Source: Rhodobacter sp.
GTDB lineage: Bacteria; Pseudomonadota; Alphaproteobacteria; Rhodobacterales; Rhodobacteraceae
DNA: 64,000 nt
Direction: 5' to 3'
Assembly: GCA_027489175.1 (NCBI GenBank)
Contig: JAIYAE010000035.1
Span: forward strand, 1-64,000
The notes under the pieces were generated by a model that saw nothing but the letters and a program-made list of their open reading frames with translations, had not been told where the DNA came from and did not search any database. Every line of letters begins with the position of its first letter. The stretch's first letter is position 1. The position numbers and the translations under genes are program-made. Of the stretch, positions 18,127-27,152 are shown piece after piece.

Positions 18127-19326
18127 ATGTTGGAGGTGACCCCCGCGCTGCCTCGCAGTGCTTTGGGCCAGACGATGACCGTGCTTTTGGCGGGCGGGCA
18201 CGGCACGCGACTGCATGAGCTGACGGCACGGATCTGCAAACCCGCCTTGCCGCTGATCGCCACCCCGAAAGGGCCGGTCCGCATGGTGGATTTTACCATG
18301 GCCAATGTGGTGCGCTCTGGCCTGCCCCGGATGATTGTCGCCACGCAGTACCGGCCCGAAACGCTTGAGGCGCATCTGGACCGGCTTTGGGCGCCGCTCT
18401 TTGCGGATCGCAACCTGGAGATCCGCAACGGCGCCCTGATCCGGGGGCGGGGCGGCTACGGCGGCACAGCCGATGCGGTCGCGGCCAACCGCGCCTTGAT
18501 CGACGCGGCCGCCCCGGCCGAGCTTTTGGTGCTTTCGGCTGACCACATCTACCAGATGGACTACTCCGCCATGATCGCGGCGCATCGGGCGTCGGGCGCG
18601 GCGGTCACCGTCGGCGTGCACCATGTGCCGGTTCAGCAGGCGACGGGCTTCGGAGTTCTGGAAGCGGGGCCAGACGGCAGCGTCATCCGCTTTACCGAAA
18701 AGCCCGCCCACCCGGCCGAGGATCCGGCCCTGCCCGGACAGGCCATGGCCAGCATGGGGATCTATGTCTTTGACTGGGCCTGGCTGCGCGCGACCTTGCC
18801 GGTCGATGCCTCGACCTGCGATTTCGGTCATGACATCCTTCCCGCCGCCGTCACGGCAGGCGTCGTGTCGGCCTTTGCCCTGCCTGCGCTTCCTGGCCAG
18901 TCCGCACCCTACTGGCGCGATGTGGGCACGCTGGACAGTCTGCGCACGACCCTGCTTGAATTCGCCGCTTATGCACCCTGCAGGCTTCCGGTGCTGCCGG
19001 GTGCGCCCTTCCTTGCCTCCGGCATGCACGGCCATGTCACGCGCCCGGCTGGCCTTGCCAACCCGACCGGATCTGTCGCCTTGCCCGGAGCGCATGTTGA
19101 CGCCGGCGCACGCCTGCAGCGGGCGATCATCGCTCCCGGGACCTATGTCCCGCCGAATCTGGTGGTTGGCGAAGATCCGCAGGAAGACGCCCGCTGGTTC
19201 CGCCGCACCAAGGACGGCACCGTCCTCATCACCAATGCGATGCTGGCCCAGCGCGCTGGGCGGGTGCTGCCAAATCTCTCCGGCCCCCTGCTGCGCGCCT
19301 ATGACCTGCCCATGGCCGCGTGCTGA
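18127..19326 (+). CDS. glgC: GlgC-like glucose-1-phosphate adenylyltransferase
   Basis: The 399-residue nucleotidyltransferase converts glucose 1-phosphate and ATP to ADP-glucose. Visible motifs are the pyrophosphorylase loop LLAGGHGTRLHELT, KPALP, MVDFTMANVV, the substrate motif SADHIYQMDY, FTEKP and WRDVGTLDSL. A left-handed beta-helix-like tail follows. The start at 18127 has GAAGGAG 8 bases upstream. It diverges from the glycosyltransferase at 16890-17879 by about 250 bases and precedes the debranching-enzyme gene, but no glgA or glgB is present here. It could feed glycogen or supply ADP-glucose to the neighbouring transferases. Sugar specificity is inferred. Confidence 0.83.
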   Translation: MLEVTPALPRSALGQTMTVLLAGGHGTRLHELTARICKPALPLIATPKGPVRMVDFTMANVVRSGLPRMIVATQYRPETLEAHLDRLWAPLFADRNLEIRNGALIRGRGGYGGTADAVAANRALIDAAAPAELLVLSADHIYQMDYSAMIAAHRASGAAVTVGVHHVPVQQATGFGVLEAGPDGSVIRFTEKPAHPAEDPALPGQAMASMGIYVFDWAWLRATLPVDASTCDFGHDILPAAVTAGVVSAFALPALPGQSAPYWRDVGTLDSLRTTLLEFAAYAPCRLPVLPGAPFLASGMHGHVTRPAGLANPTGSVALPGAHVDAGARLQRAIIAPGTYVPPNLVVGEDPQEDARWFRRTKDGTVLITNAMLAQRAGRVLPNLSGPLLRAYDLPMAAC

Positions 19327-19357
19327 GCCCTGCCTGGCGCAACGGCGGCGGCAGGGC
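19327..19357 (+). terminator. Hairpin directly after the glgC-like stop
   Basis: GCCCTGCC at 19327-19334 pairs perfectly with GGCAGGGC at 19350-19357 around a 15-base loop, starting at the first base after the stop codon. No U-run follows, so it may stabilise the upstream transcript or act as a weak terminator rather than a classical intrinsic one. Confidence 0.4.
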
Positions 19358-19461
19358 CAATGGCCGGGGTCCGGGTCTTGCCTTTAGGTCTTTCTACACT
19401 GACGCGGAACCGCAACGCTTTCCCCGGCGTTGCCCGGCACACCCCAAAGGAGATCACCGCC

Positions 19462-21534
19462 ATGCTCGACCAGCCGAAGCCCCCTGTTGAGTTCGATCTC
19501 TCTGCCGCGCGCAGCGACACGCTTGGCGCGGTGCCGGACGGAAACGGAACCAACTTCGCGCTGTTCTCTGACCACGCCACACGGGTGGAGCTTTGCCTTT
19601 ATGATCCCTCGGGCAAGGTTGAGACGCAGCGCCTTGACCTGCCCCAGATGGAGGGCGGCATCTGGCATGGATTTCTGCCCGGCATCGGCCCGGGTCAGGC
19701 CTACGGCTACCGCGTGCACGGGCCCTTTGCACCCGAAGCGGGGCACCGCTTCAATCCGGCCAAACTCGTTCTTGATCCCTATGCGCTGGAACTGACGGGG
19801 GAACTGGTCTGGGATGACGCGCTCTTCGGCTATCCGGTTGGCGGGTCGGATCTTGAGCTTGATGACCGCGATTCTGCGCCCTTCATGCCGAAATGCGTGG
19901 TGACGGACCCGACTTTCGACTGGGATGCCGAAAAGACCCTGTCGCACCCTTGGGAAGACACGGTGATCTATGAGGCGCATGTCAAAGGCCTGACCAAGCT
20001 ACACCCGGACGTGCCAGAGGCGGATCGTGGCACCTTCGCCGGGCTGGCCAGCGACGCGGTGATCGCGCATCTCCACCAGATCGGCGTAACCGCGATCGAG
20101 CTTTTGCCGATCCATGGCTTTGTCCAGGACCGCCATCTGGTCGAGAAAGACCTGTCGAACTACTGGGGCTACAACACGATCTCGTTCTTCGCCCCGAACC
20201 GCCCCTATCTGAAATCCGGCTCGATCCGTGAGGTGAAGCAGGCGATCCGCCGCTTCCACGCCGCCGGGATCGAGGTGATTCTTGACGTGGTCTACAACCA
20301 TACCGCCGAGGGCAATGAGCTGGGGCCGACCCTGTCATTCCGAGGCATCGACAATGCCAGCTATTACCTTTTGTCCCCCGACAACCCCCGGCACGGCTAT
20401 GACACGACTGGCACCGGCAACACGCTGAACATCGCCCACCCGATGGTGTTGCGCATGGTGCTGGACAGCCTGCGCTATTGGGTCGAGGCGATGCATGTTG
20501 ACGGCTTCCGTTTTGACCTCGCCTCAACCCTTGGCCGCGAACCATCGGGCTTTGAACGGGAAGGCGCGTTCTTCAATGCGATCCGGCAGGACCCGGTTCT
20601 GTCCAGGGTCAAGCTGATCGCCGAGCCTTGGGACATCGGCGAAGGTGGCTATCAAGTCGGCGGCTTTCCCTGGCCGTTTCGGGAATGGAACGACAAGGCC
20701 CGTGACGACATGCGCGCCTTCTGGCGCCGGGACCCCGGCCTTGCACCGCGCCTGTCGCAACGCCTACTGGGATCGCCGACGCAGTTCAACCATTCCAATC
20801 GACCGGCCACCTCATCGGTCAACTTCCTCGCCGCCCATGACGGGTTCACGCTGGCCGACACCGTCTCTTATGACGGCAAGCACAATGACGCGAATGGGGA
20901 AGACGGCAAGGACGGCCATTCCAACAACCTGTCGCACAACCTTGGCGCGGAAGGCCCGACCGAAGATGAAGGCATCCGCGAAGCCCGCCGCCGCCGGGTG
21001 CGCGGCATGCTGGCAACCCTTGCCCTGTCGCAGGGCGTGCCGATGATCCTTGCAGGCGATGAATTTGGCCAAAGCCAGGGCGGCAACAACAACGCCTATT
21101 GCCAGGACAATGAGACGACCTGGCTTGCCTGGGACAAGGCCGACGCCGACCTGATCGCCGCCGTCAGCGACCTCATCGGGTTCCGCAAGGAACTGGGGCT
21201 GGCGCAGGCCCCGTTTGCACAAGGCGAAGGTGACGGCGCCGAGGGGATGACAGTTCGCTGGCACCACCCCCGTGGGGACAGCATGACGGCGGAAGACTGG
21301 CAGGCAGAGGACCTCTCGTGCCTGATGCTGGAACTGATCCGGCCAGACCGGCCCAGCCTTCTTCTGTGCCTTAACGCAGGCGACCATCTCACCGCCACCC
21401 TGCCGGAGGGCATCTGGACCAAACGGATTGATACCAGCCTTACGCCGGTGACGGTTGCCGAACGGGCAGAGGGCACCATCACCCTTGACTGGCAGACGGT
21501 CACCGTCCTGGAAAGCGCGCGGCACCCCGGGTGA
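19462..21534 (+). CDS. glgX: Glycogen debranching enzyme GlgX (isoamylase type)
   Basis: The protein has 690 residues from the ATG at 19462, which has AAAGGAG 9 bases upstream. An N-terminal CBM48-like domain (GAVPDGNGTNFALFSDHATRVELCLYD) precedes a GH13 barrel. Barrel motifs are ILDVVYNHTAEGN, VDGFRFDLAS (nucleophile Asp), LIAEPWDIG (acid/base Glu) and NFLAAHDGFTL. GlgX hydrolyses alpha-1,6 branches of limit dextrins or glycogen. Length and motif order fit full-length GlgX. Its position after the GlgC-like gene suggests alpha-glucan turnover. Confidence 0.92.
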   Translation: MLDQPKPPVEFDLSAARSDTLGAVPDGNGTNFALFSDHATRVELCLYDPSGKVETQRLDLPQMEGGIWHGFLPGIGPGQAYGYRVHGPFAPEAGHRFNPAKLVLDPYALELTGELVWDDALFGYPVGGSDLELDDRDSAPFMPKCVVTDPTFDWDAEKTLSHPWEDTVIYEAHVKGLTKLHPDVPEADRGTFAGLASDAVIAHLHQIGVTAIELLPIHGFVQDRHLVEKDLSNYWGYNTISFFAPNRPYLKSGSIREVKQAIRRFHAAGIEVILDVVYNHTAEGNELGPTLSFRGIDNASYYLLSPDNPRHGYDTTGTGNTLNIAHPMVLRMVLDSLRYWVEAMHVDGFRFDLASTLGREPSGFEREGAFFNAIRQDPVLSRVKLIAEPWDIGEGGYQVGGFPWPFREWNDKARDDMRAFWRRDPGLAPRLSQRLLGSPTQFNHSNRPATSSVNFLAAHDGFTLADTVSYDGKHNDANGEDGKDGHSNNLSHNLGAEGPTEDEGIREARRRRVRGMLATLALSQGVPMILAGDEFGQSQGGNNNAYCQDNETTWLAWDKADADLIAAVSDLIGFRKELGLAQAPFAQGEGDGAEGMTVRWHHPRGDSMTAEDWQAEDLSCLMLELIRPDRPSLLLCLNAGDHLTATLPEGIWTKRIDTSLTPVTVAERAEGTITLDWQTVTVLESARHPG

Positions 21535-21720
21535 CGGCGGCGGGCGGGGTCAAACCAATGGGCCATGGGCCGCGATCAATCGACCGGGTGCCCGCTCTGC
21601 CGGGCCGCTCGGCCCATGGCAAAGGACAGGGATCTGACATGGCCCCCGCCAGCAACAAGATGCATTCCCCCAGCCTGGCCACGCCACCGGCGGAGACGCC
21701 TGCCAAAACCCGGGGGCATC

Positions 21721-23325
21721 ATGCCGACTGAAACCGTGGCCGCTTTCCGCAACCTTGCGATCGTCGGCACTGGCCCGACCGGCCTTTACACCCTGCACCA
21801 CCTGCTTCAGCGGGGGCAGAAGCTGACCGTCACCCTGTTCGAGGCAGCCCCCTTGGCCGGTGTGGGGTCGCCCTACAGCCCCGAGACGACGCAAGCCTCG
21901 ATGTTGGCCAACATTGCCAGCATCGAGATTCCCCCCTTGGGCGAAACCTATCTGGACTGGCTGAAGCGCCAGCCGGACGCCATGCTGCGCGTCTACGGCG
22001 TCAACGCCACCAACCTGCATGAACGCCAGTTCCTGCCCCGGCTCCTTCTGGGCGGCTGGTTTCGCGATGCCCTGGAACGGATGATCCGGGATGCGAATGC
22101 CCAAGGCCACAGGATCGCCCTGCGCGAAGCCGCGCGGGTTCTCGACGTGGAACCGGCGGGGGCCGAGTATCGGGTCACCTTCACGACCGCGGTCGGGACG
22201 GAAAGCCTGCTCTTTTCCCATGTGGTTTTGGCCACCGGGCATGACTGGCCCGACGACCCGGATCACGATGACCTCCTGTTCGTCTCGCCCTGGTCCGGGC
22301 TGATTGAGGCAAAGGTTCCCGCCCTGCCGGTCGGCATCCTTGGCACCTCTCTCAGCGGCATCGATGCGGCAATGGCGGTGGCCTGCCAACATGGCCATTT
22401 CGATGAGGGCGAGACGACCGTCTACCACCCCAACCCCGGGTCAGAGGGGCTGAAGATCACGCTCATGTCCCGCAATGGCCTGATCCCCGAGGCGGATTTC
22501 TGGTGCCCCCTGCCCTATCGTCCCTTGGCGCATGTCACCGAGGCTGCCCTTGCACAGGCGCAGGCGGGCGGCGCGGCGGGCTTGTTGGACCGGCTGTGGC
22601 ACCTCTTCAAGCTTGAGCTTTCGGAGGCCGATCCGGCCTACGCCCGCTCCATCGGGCTTGCCGACCTTACGCCCGAAGCCTTTGCCACGGCCTATTTCGC
22701 GCCCCGGCTGGCAGCAGATCCCTTTGTCTGGGCCGCAGAAAATCTGGCTGAGGTCCAGCGAAACACCACCCAAAGGCGCACCGTCGAATGGCGCTATGCG
22801 ATCTTGCGGCTGCATGAGCCGATGGAAACACTGGTCGCCAGTTTCAACGACCATGACCGCAGCCGGTTCGAAGCCCTGCAGCGCGTCTTTATCGACAATT
22901 ACGCAGCCGTCCCGCCGCAATCCATTCGCCGGCTGCTTGCCCTGCACCGCGCTAACATCCTGACGGTTCTCAGCCTTGGGGAAGACTACAGCCTGACGCA
23001 TGCCGAGGGCGAAACTGTCGTCCAGACCGAGACTGGCGCGCAACAGACCTTTGCCGTCTTCGTCGACGCCCGCGGTCAGCGCGCGCTTGGCCTGTCTGAC
23101 CTGCCGTTTCCCAAACTGCGCGCCGCCTTGGGGAAAAACGACGGCCCCGTTCCGCTGAACACCAGTTTTGCCCTGCAGAAGCCAAGTCTTGCGGGCATTT
23201 ACCTGCCCGCAGCCCCCTATCTTCTGTCACGCCTCCCCTTCGTGCAGGGGATCGTTTCCAGCTGCGACCTCGGTCACGAAGTGGCCCGCGCGATCATCCC
23301 GGACGCCCCAGCAATGCTGGCCTAA
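21721..23325 (+). CDS. FAD/NAD(P)-binding protein (NAD_binding_9 type)
   Basis: The product is 534 residues from the ATG at 21721. The N-terminal Rossmann motif IVGTGPTGLYTLHHLL (about residues 13-28) and a second dinucleotide-like element VGILGTSLSGIDAAMA fit the FAD-NAD(P)-binding family related to HI0933-like and hydroxyacylglutathione-type oxidoreductases of unknown substrate. The stretch VVLATGHDWPDD is the family ATG motif. It follows glgX after 186 bases in the same direction. No membrane segment or signal peptide is present. Function not assigned. Confidence 0.75.
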   Translation: MPTETVAAFRNLAIVGTGPTGLYTLHHLLQRGQKLTVTLFEAAPLAGVGSPYSPETTQASMLANIASIEIPPLGETYLDWLKRQPDAMLRVYGVNATNLHERQFLPRLLLGGWFRDALERMIRDANAQGHRIALREAARVLDVEPAGAEYRVTFTTAVGTESLLFSHVVLATGHDWPDDPDHDDLLFVSPWSGLIEAKVPALPVGILGTSLSGIDAAMAVACQHGHFDEGETTVYHPNPGSEGLKITLMSRNGLIPEADFWCPLPYRPLAHVTEAALAQAQAGGAAGLLDRLWHLFKLELSEADPAYARSIGLADLTPEAFATAYFAPRLAADPFVWAAENLAEVQRNTTQRRTVEWRYAILRLHEPMETLVASFNDHDRSRFEALQRVFIDNYAAVPPQSIRRLLALHRANILTVLSLGEDYSLTHAEGETVVQTETGAQQTFAVFVDARGQRALGLSDLPFPKLRAALGKNDGPVPLNTSFALQKPSLAGIYLPAAPYLLSRLPFVQGIVSSCDLGHEVARAIIPDAPAMLA

Positions 23326-23373
23326 GCCGCCCGCAACCCGGAATGGCATCAGCCTGCCACGCTGGCGGGGCCG

Positions 23374-24141
23374 CTAGAGGGCTTCGGGCCGCGCACCGTC
23401 CAGATTGGCCCCTCCGGTCAACAGCTGCAGCGGATGAAAGGCGTGCATGTCGGCAAAGTTGCAGAACTCCACCGGGCCAAGCGCGATGGCGGGGGCCGTC
23501 GCGATCAGCCGCGCAAAGACGGCGTCGGACAGCGCCTGCACGGTCAGGGCTTCATCGGCGGTCAGCCAGCGCAGCGCATAGGCCAGCGTGATGTGGAACC
23601 CGTAAGTCGCGAAATCCGGCCGCCGGATACCGGTCCTTTCGCACAAGGTCACGCGGCTTTGGCGCAAGGCGGCCTCGGCCTTGTCGGTCAGGCCGGTCAC
23701 GGCGACGGTCCGGCCGCCCAGAATGGCCACCGGCCGCACCGCTTGCGCCGGGGGAAGGTCCACCCCTGCCGTCGCCGCCGCAAACCGCGCGGTCACTTCT
23801 TCCAGCGCGGCATCGGCGGGCACACCTTCGGGCCAGCGCGCCCGGTCGCGATGCGCATCGGTCACGCCTTCAAAGACCGTCATGTGAAAGCTTGAGGGCG
23901 GCAGAAAGCTGAACGCCCCCGCCAAAGGCCCTGCCTGCAAGGCCGCACTCGCCGCAGACAAGGCGGCATGTGCCGGGCCATCAGGCGGGACGTGACACAG
24001 GAAGGTATTGCCGGGAAAGGGCAGCACTTGCCCCTTGGCATCGAACTTCTGCCCCACCGCTTCGGGCAGGGCTGTCGTCATGCCCGCCCCCGTCAACCGC
24101 GCAAGGCTGCTTTCGCGCAACAGGGCCGCATCCTGCGTCAT
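23374..24141 (-). CDS. 2H phosphoesterase-like protein (DUF1868)
   Basis: The 255-residue protein carries two H-x-T motifs, [10 protein letters not shown] and YGFHITLAY, about 100 residues apart. This is the hallmark of 2H phosphoesterases (LigT, cyclic phosphodiesterases), and the overall layout fits DUF1868. Such enzymes open cyclic phosphodiesters or ligate RNA. Its start overlaps ugpC by 4 bases, placing it last in the Ugp operon. Hydrolysis of cyclic glycerophosphate or another imported phosphodiester would be a sensible role, but that is inference. Confidence 0.75.
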   Translation of the reverse strand: MTQDAALLRESSLARLTGAGMTTALPEAVGQKFDAKGQVLPFPGNTFLCHVPPDGPAHAALSAASAALQAGPLAGAFSFLPPSSFHMTVFEGVTDAHRDRARWPEGVPADAALEEVTARFAAATAGVDLPPAQAVRPVAILGGRTVAVTGLTDKAEAALRQSRVTLCERTGIRRPDFATYGFHITLAYALRWLTADEALTVQALSDAVFARLIATAPAIALGPVEFCNFADMHAFHPLQLLTGGANLDGARPEAL

Positions 24142-25244
24142 GCCATCTCCTCAACCTTGCGGGCGGCCGAGGGCCGGGTCAGGCTCCGCCCGCTGGCTCC
24201 GTCAAACACATGCAGCGCGGTTTGCGCAAAGCCGATCCCCATGCGCTGGCCTTCGATCAGGGTCAGCTTTTCATCCAGGACCACGCACATCGGGATATCC
24301 TCAATCTGCAGATGGTAGACCCGCGCCGATCCCAGCTCTTCAAAGAAAAGGAACGTCGCCTGCAAGCCGCCCTGCCCGGCGGGCATGAGCGTCAGCCGTT
24401 CAGGCCGCAGGCCGATCTGCACCAGCTGCCCGGCCTCGGCCTTGAAACCTGCCGGAATCGCCACCGCTTGCCCATCGGCCATCAGGACAGACCGGCCATC
24501 CCCCGCCACCGTCCCCGGCAGGATGTTCATCGCCGGGCTGCCGACAAAGCCCGCGACGTACAGCGTTGCCGGATGCTCGTAGATCTCCTCCGGCGTGCCG
24601 ATCTGTTCGATCGTGCCCTTGTTCATGATGACCAAGCGGTCGGCAAGGGTCATCCCCTCATGCTGGTCATGGGTGACAAAGACGCTTGTCGCCTTGATCT
24701 GGTTATGGATCCGCCGGATCTCATGCCGCATCTGCACCCGCAGCTTGGCATCCAGGTTCGACAGGGGCTCATCAAAGAGGAAGACCTTCGGCTCGCGGAT
24801 GATCGCCCGGGCCATCGCCACCCGCTGGCGCTGGCCACCCGACAACTGCCCGGGCTTGCGGTCCAGGAAATCCGCCAGCCCCACCGATTTCGCCGTCGCC
24901 GCCACCCGCGCCAGACGTTCGGCCTTGGGCACCCCCGCCACCTTCAGCGCATAGCCGATGTTTTCGGCCACCGTCATATGCGGATAAAGCGCGTAGTTCT
25001 GGAACACCATCGCGCAGCCCCGCTCCCGCGGTTCAAGCTGGTTCACCACCTCGCCCGCAATGGCGATCTCACCGCCGGTGATCTCCTCCAGCCCGGCGAT
25101 CAGCCGCAAAAGGGTAGACTTCCCGCAGCCTGACGGCCCCAGGATCACCACGAACTCGCCGTTCCGGATCTCCAGGTTGATGCCGTCCATGATCTTCGTC
25201 TTGCCATAGGTCTTGGCGACGTTGCGGATGCTGATTTCGGCCAT
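24138..25244 (-). CDS. ugpC: Glycerol-3-phosphate/glycerophosphodiester ABC importer, ATPase UgpC
   Basis: The 368-residue ATPase of the carbohydrate-uptake CUT1 class has Walker [11 protein letters not shown]-loop [10 protein letters not shown], signature [14 protein letters not shown], Walker [16 protein letters not shown] and a C-terminal MalK-like OB domain from about residue 240. It drives import by the UgpA/UgpE channel. The gene lies 9 bases after ugpE and overlaps the 2H phosphoesterase gene. The assignment to Ugp rather than another sugar system rests on the similarity of the four subunits together and on the adjacent phosphoesterases. Confidence 0.85.
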   Translation of the reverse strand: MAEISIRNVAKTYGKTKIMDGINLEIRNGEFVVILGPSGCGKSTLLRLIAGLEEITGGEIAIAGEVVNQLEPRERGCAMVFQNYALYPHMTVAENIGYALKVAGVPKAERLARVAATAKSVGLADFLDRKPGQLSGGQRQRVAMARAIIREPKVFLFDEPLSNLDAKLRVQMRHEIRRIHNQIKATSVFVTHDQHEGMTLADRLVIMNKGTIEQIGTPEEIYEHPATLYVAGFVGSPAMNILPGTVAGDGRSVLMADGQAVAIPAGFKAEAGQLVQIGLRPERLTLMPAGQGGLQATFLFFEELGSARVYHLQIEDIPMCVVLDEKLTLIEGQRMGIGFAQTALHVFDGASGRSLTRPSAARKVEEMA

Positions 25245-25253
25245 CGGATGCCC

Positions 25254-26183
25254 CTATTTGTCGGTGTTGATCAGGCCGCGCACGAACCAGCGCTGCATGA
25301 GGATGACGATGGCAATCGGCGGCAACATGACCACAAGCGTCGCCGCCATCGCCAGATGCCAGGTCGGCGTGCCGCCCCCGGTGGTCAGCTGGTCCGGCAC
25401 AAGGTCGGAAAGTTGCACGACCACCATCCCGTAGGCCGCCCGGTCCGTGACGACGAGTAGCGGCCAGAGATACTGGTTCCAGGCATAGACGAACATGATC
25501 GTGGCCAGCGCCGCGATGTTGGTCTTGGACAGGGGGATCAGCACATCCCACAGAAACCGCAACGGGCCCGCGCCATCCATCCTCGCGGCCTCCACCAGCT
25601 CATCCGGGATGGTCAGGAAGAACTGGCGATACAGGAACGTGCCAGTCGCGGTGGCGACCAAAGGCAGGATCAACCCGGTGTAGGAGTTGAGGAGGTTCCA
25701 CTCCAACGCCACCTCAACCCCCGACACCGCATTGATCAGCCAGCTGATCCCGGTCCAGTCCATGATCGTCTGGAACGGCGTCAGCGCGTTGGCAGCCACG
25801 GCATAGGTGGGGACAATCCGCACCTCCAAGGGCAGCATCAGGGTGATGAAGATCATCCAGAAGATCAGCATTCGGCCCCGGAAGTTGAAGAACACCAGCG
25901 CAAAGGCGGTGATGCAGGCCAGCGTGATCTTGCCGACCACCACCCCGGTCGCCACGATCAGAGTGTTCACGAACTTCGGCCCAAAGTCCGACTGCGCCCA
26001 AGCCTGCTGCAGGTTGATCCACAACTGATCCCCCGGCCAGAACTCCACCGGGGCGCTGTTCACCTCTTGCAGGGTCAGCGTGGCCGCCACAAAGGCCAGC
26101 CAGATCGGCACTAGAATGATGACCAGCCCGAAGACCAGGATCACATGGGTCGCAAGGTTCAACAGCGGCGTGCGTTCGATCAT
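25254..26183 (-). CDS. ugpE: ABC importer permease UgpE
   Basis: The 309-residue inner-membrane permease has about six hydrophobic segments, the first at residues 9-33. The conserved EAA loop reads ELVEAARMDGAGPLRFLWDVLIPLSKTN. I used the ATG at 26183 (MIERTPLLN), which begins just before TM1; an upstream frame adds an unrelated leader. It sits 10 bases after ugpA. It pairs with UgpA to form the translocation channel for sn-glycerol 3-phosphate or glycerophosphodiesters. Confidence 0.84.
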   Translation of the reverse strand: MIERTPLLNLATHVILVFGLVIILVPIWLAFVAATLTLQEVNSAPVEFWPGDQLWINLQQAWAQSDFGPKFVNTLIVATGVVVGKITLACITAFALVFFNFRGRMLIFWMIFITLMLPLEVRIVPTYAVAANALTPFQTIMDWTGISWLINAVSGVEVALEWNLLNSYTGLILPLVATATGTFLYRQFFLTIPDELVEAARMDGAGPLRFLWDVLIPLSKTNIAALATIMFVYAWNQYLWPLLVVTDRAAYGMVVVQLSDLVPDQLTTGGGTPTWHLAMAATLVVMLPPIAIVILMQRWFVRGLINTDK

Positions 26184-26193
26184 GGCGACCCCC

Positions 26194-27075
26194 TCAGGTG
26201 TAATGCACGCGCCGCTCGACATAGCGGAACTGCACGAAGGTCAGCGCCATGACGAGAAGCATCAGGATGATGGATTGCGCCGCGGCACCCGAGTAGTCGA
26301 AGCCCCGGAACCCGTCGGTATAGATCTTGTAGACCATCAGGTCCGTCGCCCGGAAAGGCCCACCGCCGGTCAAGGTATCAACGATGCCAAAACTGTCGGT
26401 GAAGCTGTCGGTGATGTTGATGACCAGAAGAAAGAAAAACGTCGGCGTCAGCAATGGCAGCTGCAGGTCGATCATCCGGCGCAGGGGGCGGGCACCGTCC
26501 ATCGCGGCGGCCTCGGTCAGGCTGCGGGGAATGGATTGGAGTGCGGCAAGGAAAAAGACGAAGCTGTAGGCGACCTGCTTCCACGCGCCCGCCACCACGA
26601 TGGCGGTCACCGCCTGCCAGGGGTATTTCGACAGGTCCCACCAGCCCGGCGCGATGGTGTTGATGTAGCTGAAGATGCCAGCGCCGGGGTTGAAGACGAA
26701 CTGGAACGCCAGCCCCACCGCAGGCGCGGCCACCGCATAGGGCCAGATGATCGCCACCCGGTAGGCCTTGTAGCCCGCTAGCTGGCGGTCCACGAAGATC
26801 GCCAACGTCAGGGCCATGGTCATCGCCAGCACCGTCGTCGCCAGCGCATAGATCACCGACACCCGGACCGATCCCCAATAGTAGGGGTCGCTCAGCACCT
26901 TGCGGAAGTTGTCAAACCCAACCCAGGTATTCCCGCCGCCCCAGGGCTGCTCCAGTGTGAAGGCCCAGTAAAGCGCCTGCGCGGAAGGCCAGTAGAAGAA
27001 GACGAAGATGATCAGAAGCTGCGGGGCCAGCAATGCCGCGGCAATCCAGCTGAACTTGAAATAGGCGCGGCGCAT
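26194..27075 (-). CDS. ugpA: ABC importer permease UgpA
   Basis: The 293-residue permease has six predicted transmembrane segments, TM1 at about residues 10-32. The EAA-loop motif is SLTEAAAMDGARPLRRMIDLQLPLLTPT. It opens MRRAYFKFSWIAAALLAPQ, typical of UgpA. It is separated from ugpB by 77 bases holding two hairpins and from ugpE by 10 bases. It forms the channel with UgpE. Confidence 0.85.
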   Translation of the reverse strand: MRRAYFKFSWIAAALLAPQLLIIFVFFYWPSAQALYWAFTLEQPWGGGNTWVGFDNFRKVLSDPYYWGSVRVSVIYALATTVLAMTMALTLAIFVDRQLAGYKAYRVAIIWPYAVAAPAVGLAFQFVFNPGAGIFSYINTIAPGWWDLSKYPWQAVTAIVVAGAWKQVAYSFVFFLAALQSIPRSLTEAAAMDGARPLRRMIDLQLPLLTPTFFFLLVINITDSFTDSFGIVDTLTGGGPFRATDLMVYKIYTDGFRGFDYSGAAAQSIILMLLVMALTFVQFRYVERRVHYT

Positions 27076-27104
27076 CTGGCCCTCATTTCCCAGGATGGAA
27101 AGAA

Positions 27105-27148
27105 GCGCGGCAATCCCTCGCCGCGCCCGATTTTTCGCAGAAAAATCG
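27105..27148 (-). promoter_or_regulatory. Two consecutive hairpins between ugpB and ugpA
   Basis: CGATTTTTC (27128-27136) pairs with GAAAAATCG (27140-27148), and GCGCGGC (27105-27111) pairs with GCCGCGC (27120-27126). Both lie in the 77-base gap after the binding-protein gene, in the direction of transcription. Hairpins at this position in ABC importer operons commonly protect or terminate the binding-protein message so that more of it is made than of the channel proteins; here that role is inferred. Confidence 0.6.
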
Positions 27149-27152
27149 TGCC

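Noticed and set aside
21639-21731. Possible 30-codon leader ORF overlapping the FAD protein start
   Set aside because: It has an ATG and a weak AGGGA and ends 11 bases into the next gene, but the peptide has no attenuator-like codon runs and no support beyond position.
23970-25133. Open frame of about 387 codons opposite ugpC
   Set aside because: Antisense to a full ABC ATPase; repetitive His/Arg/Pro composition.
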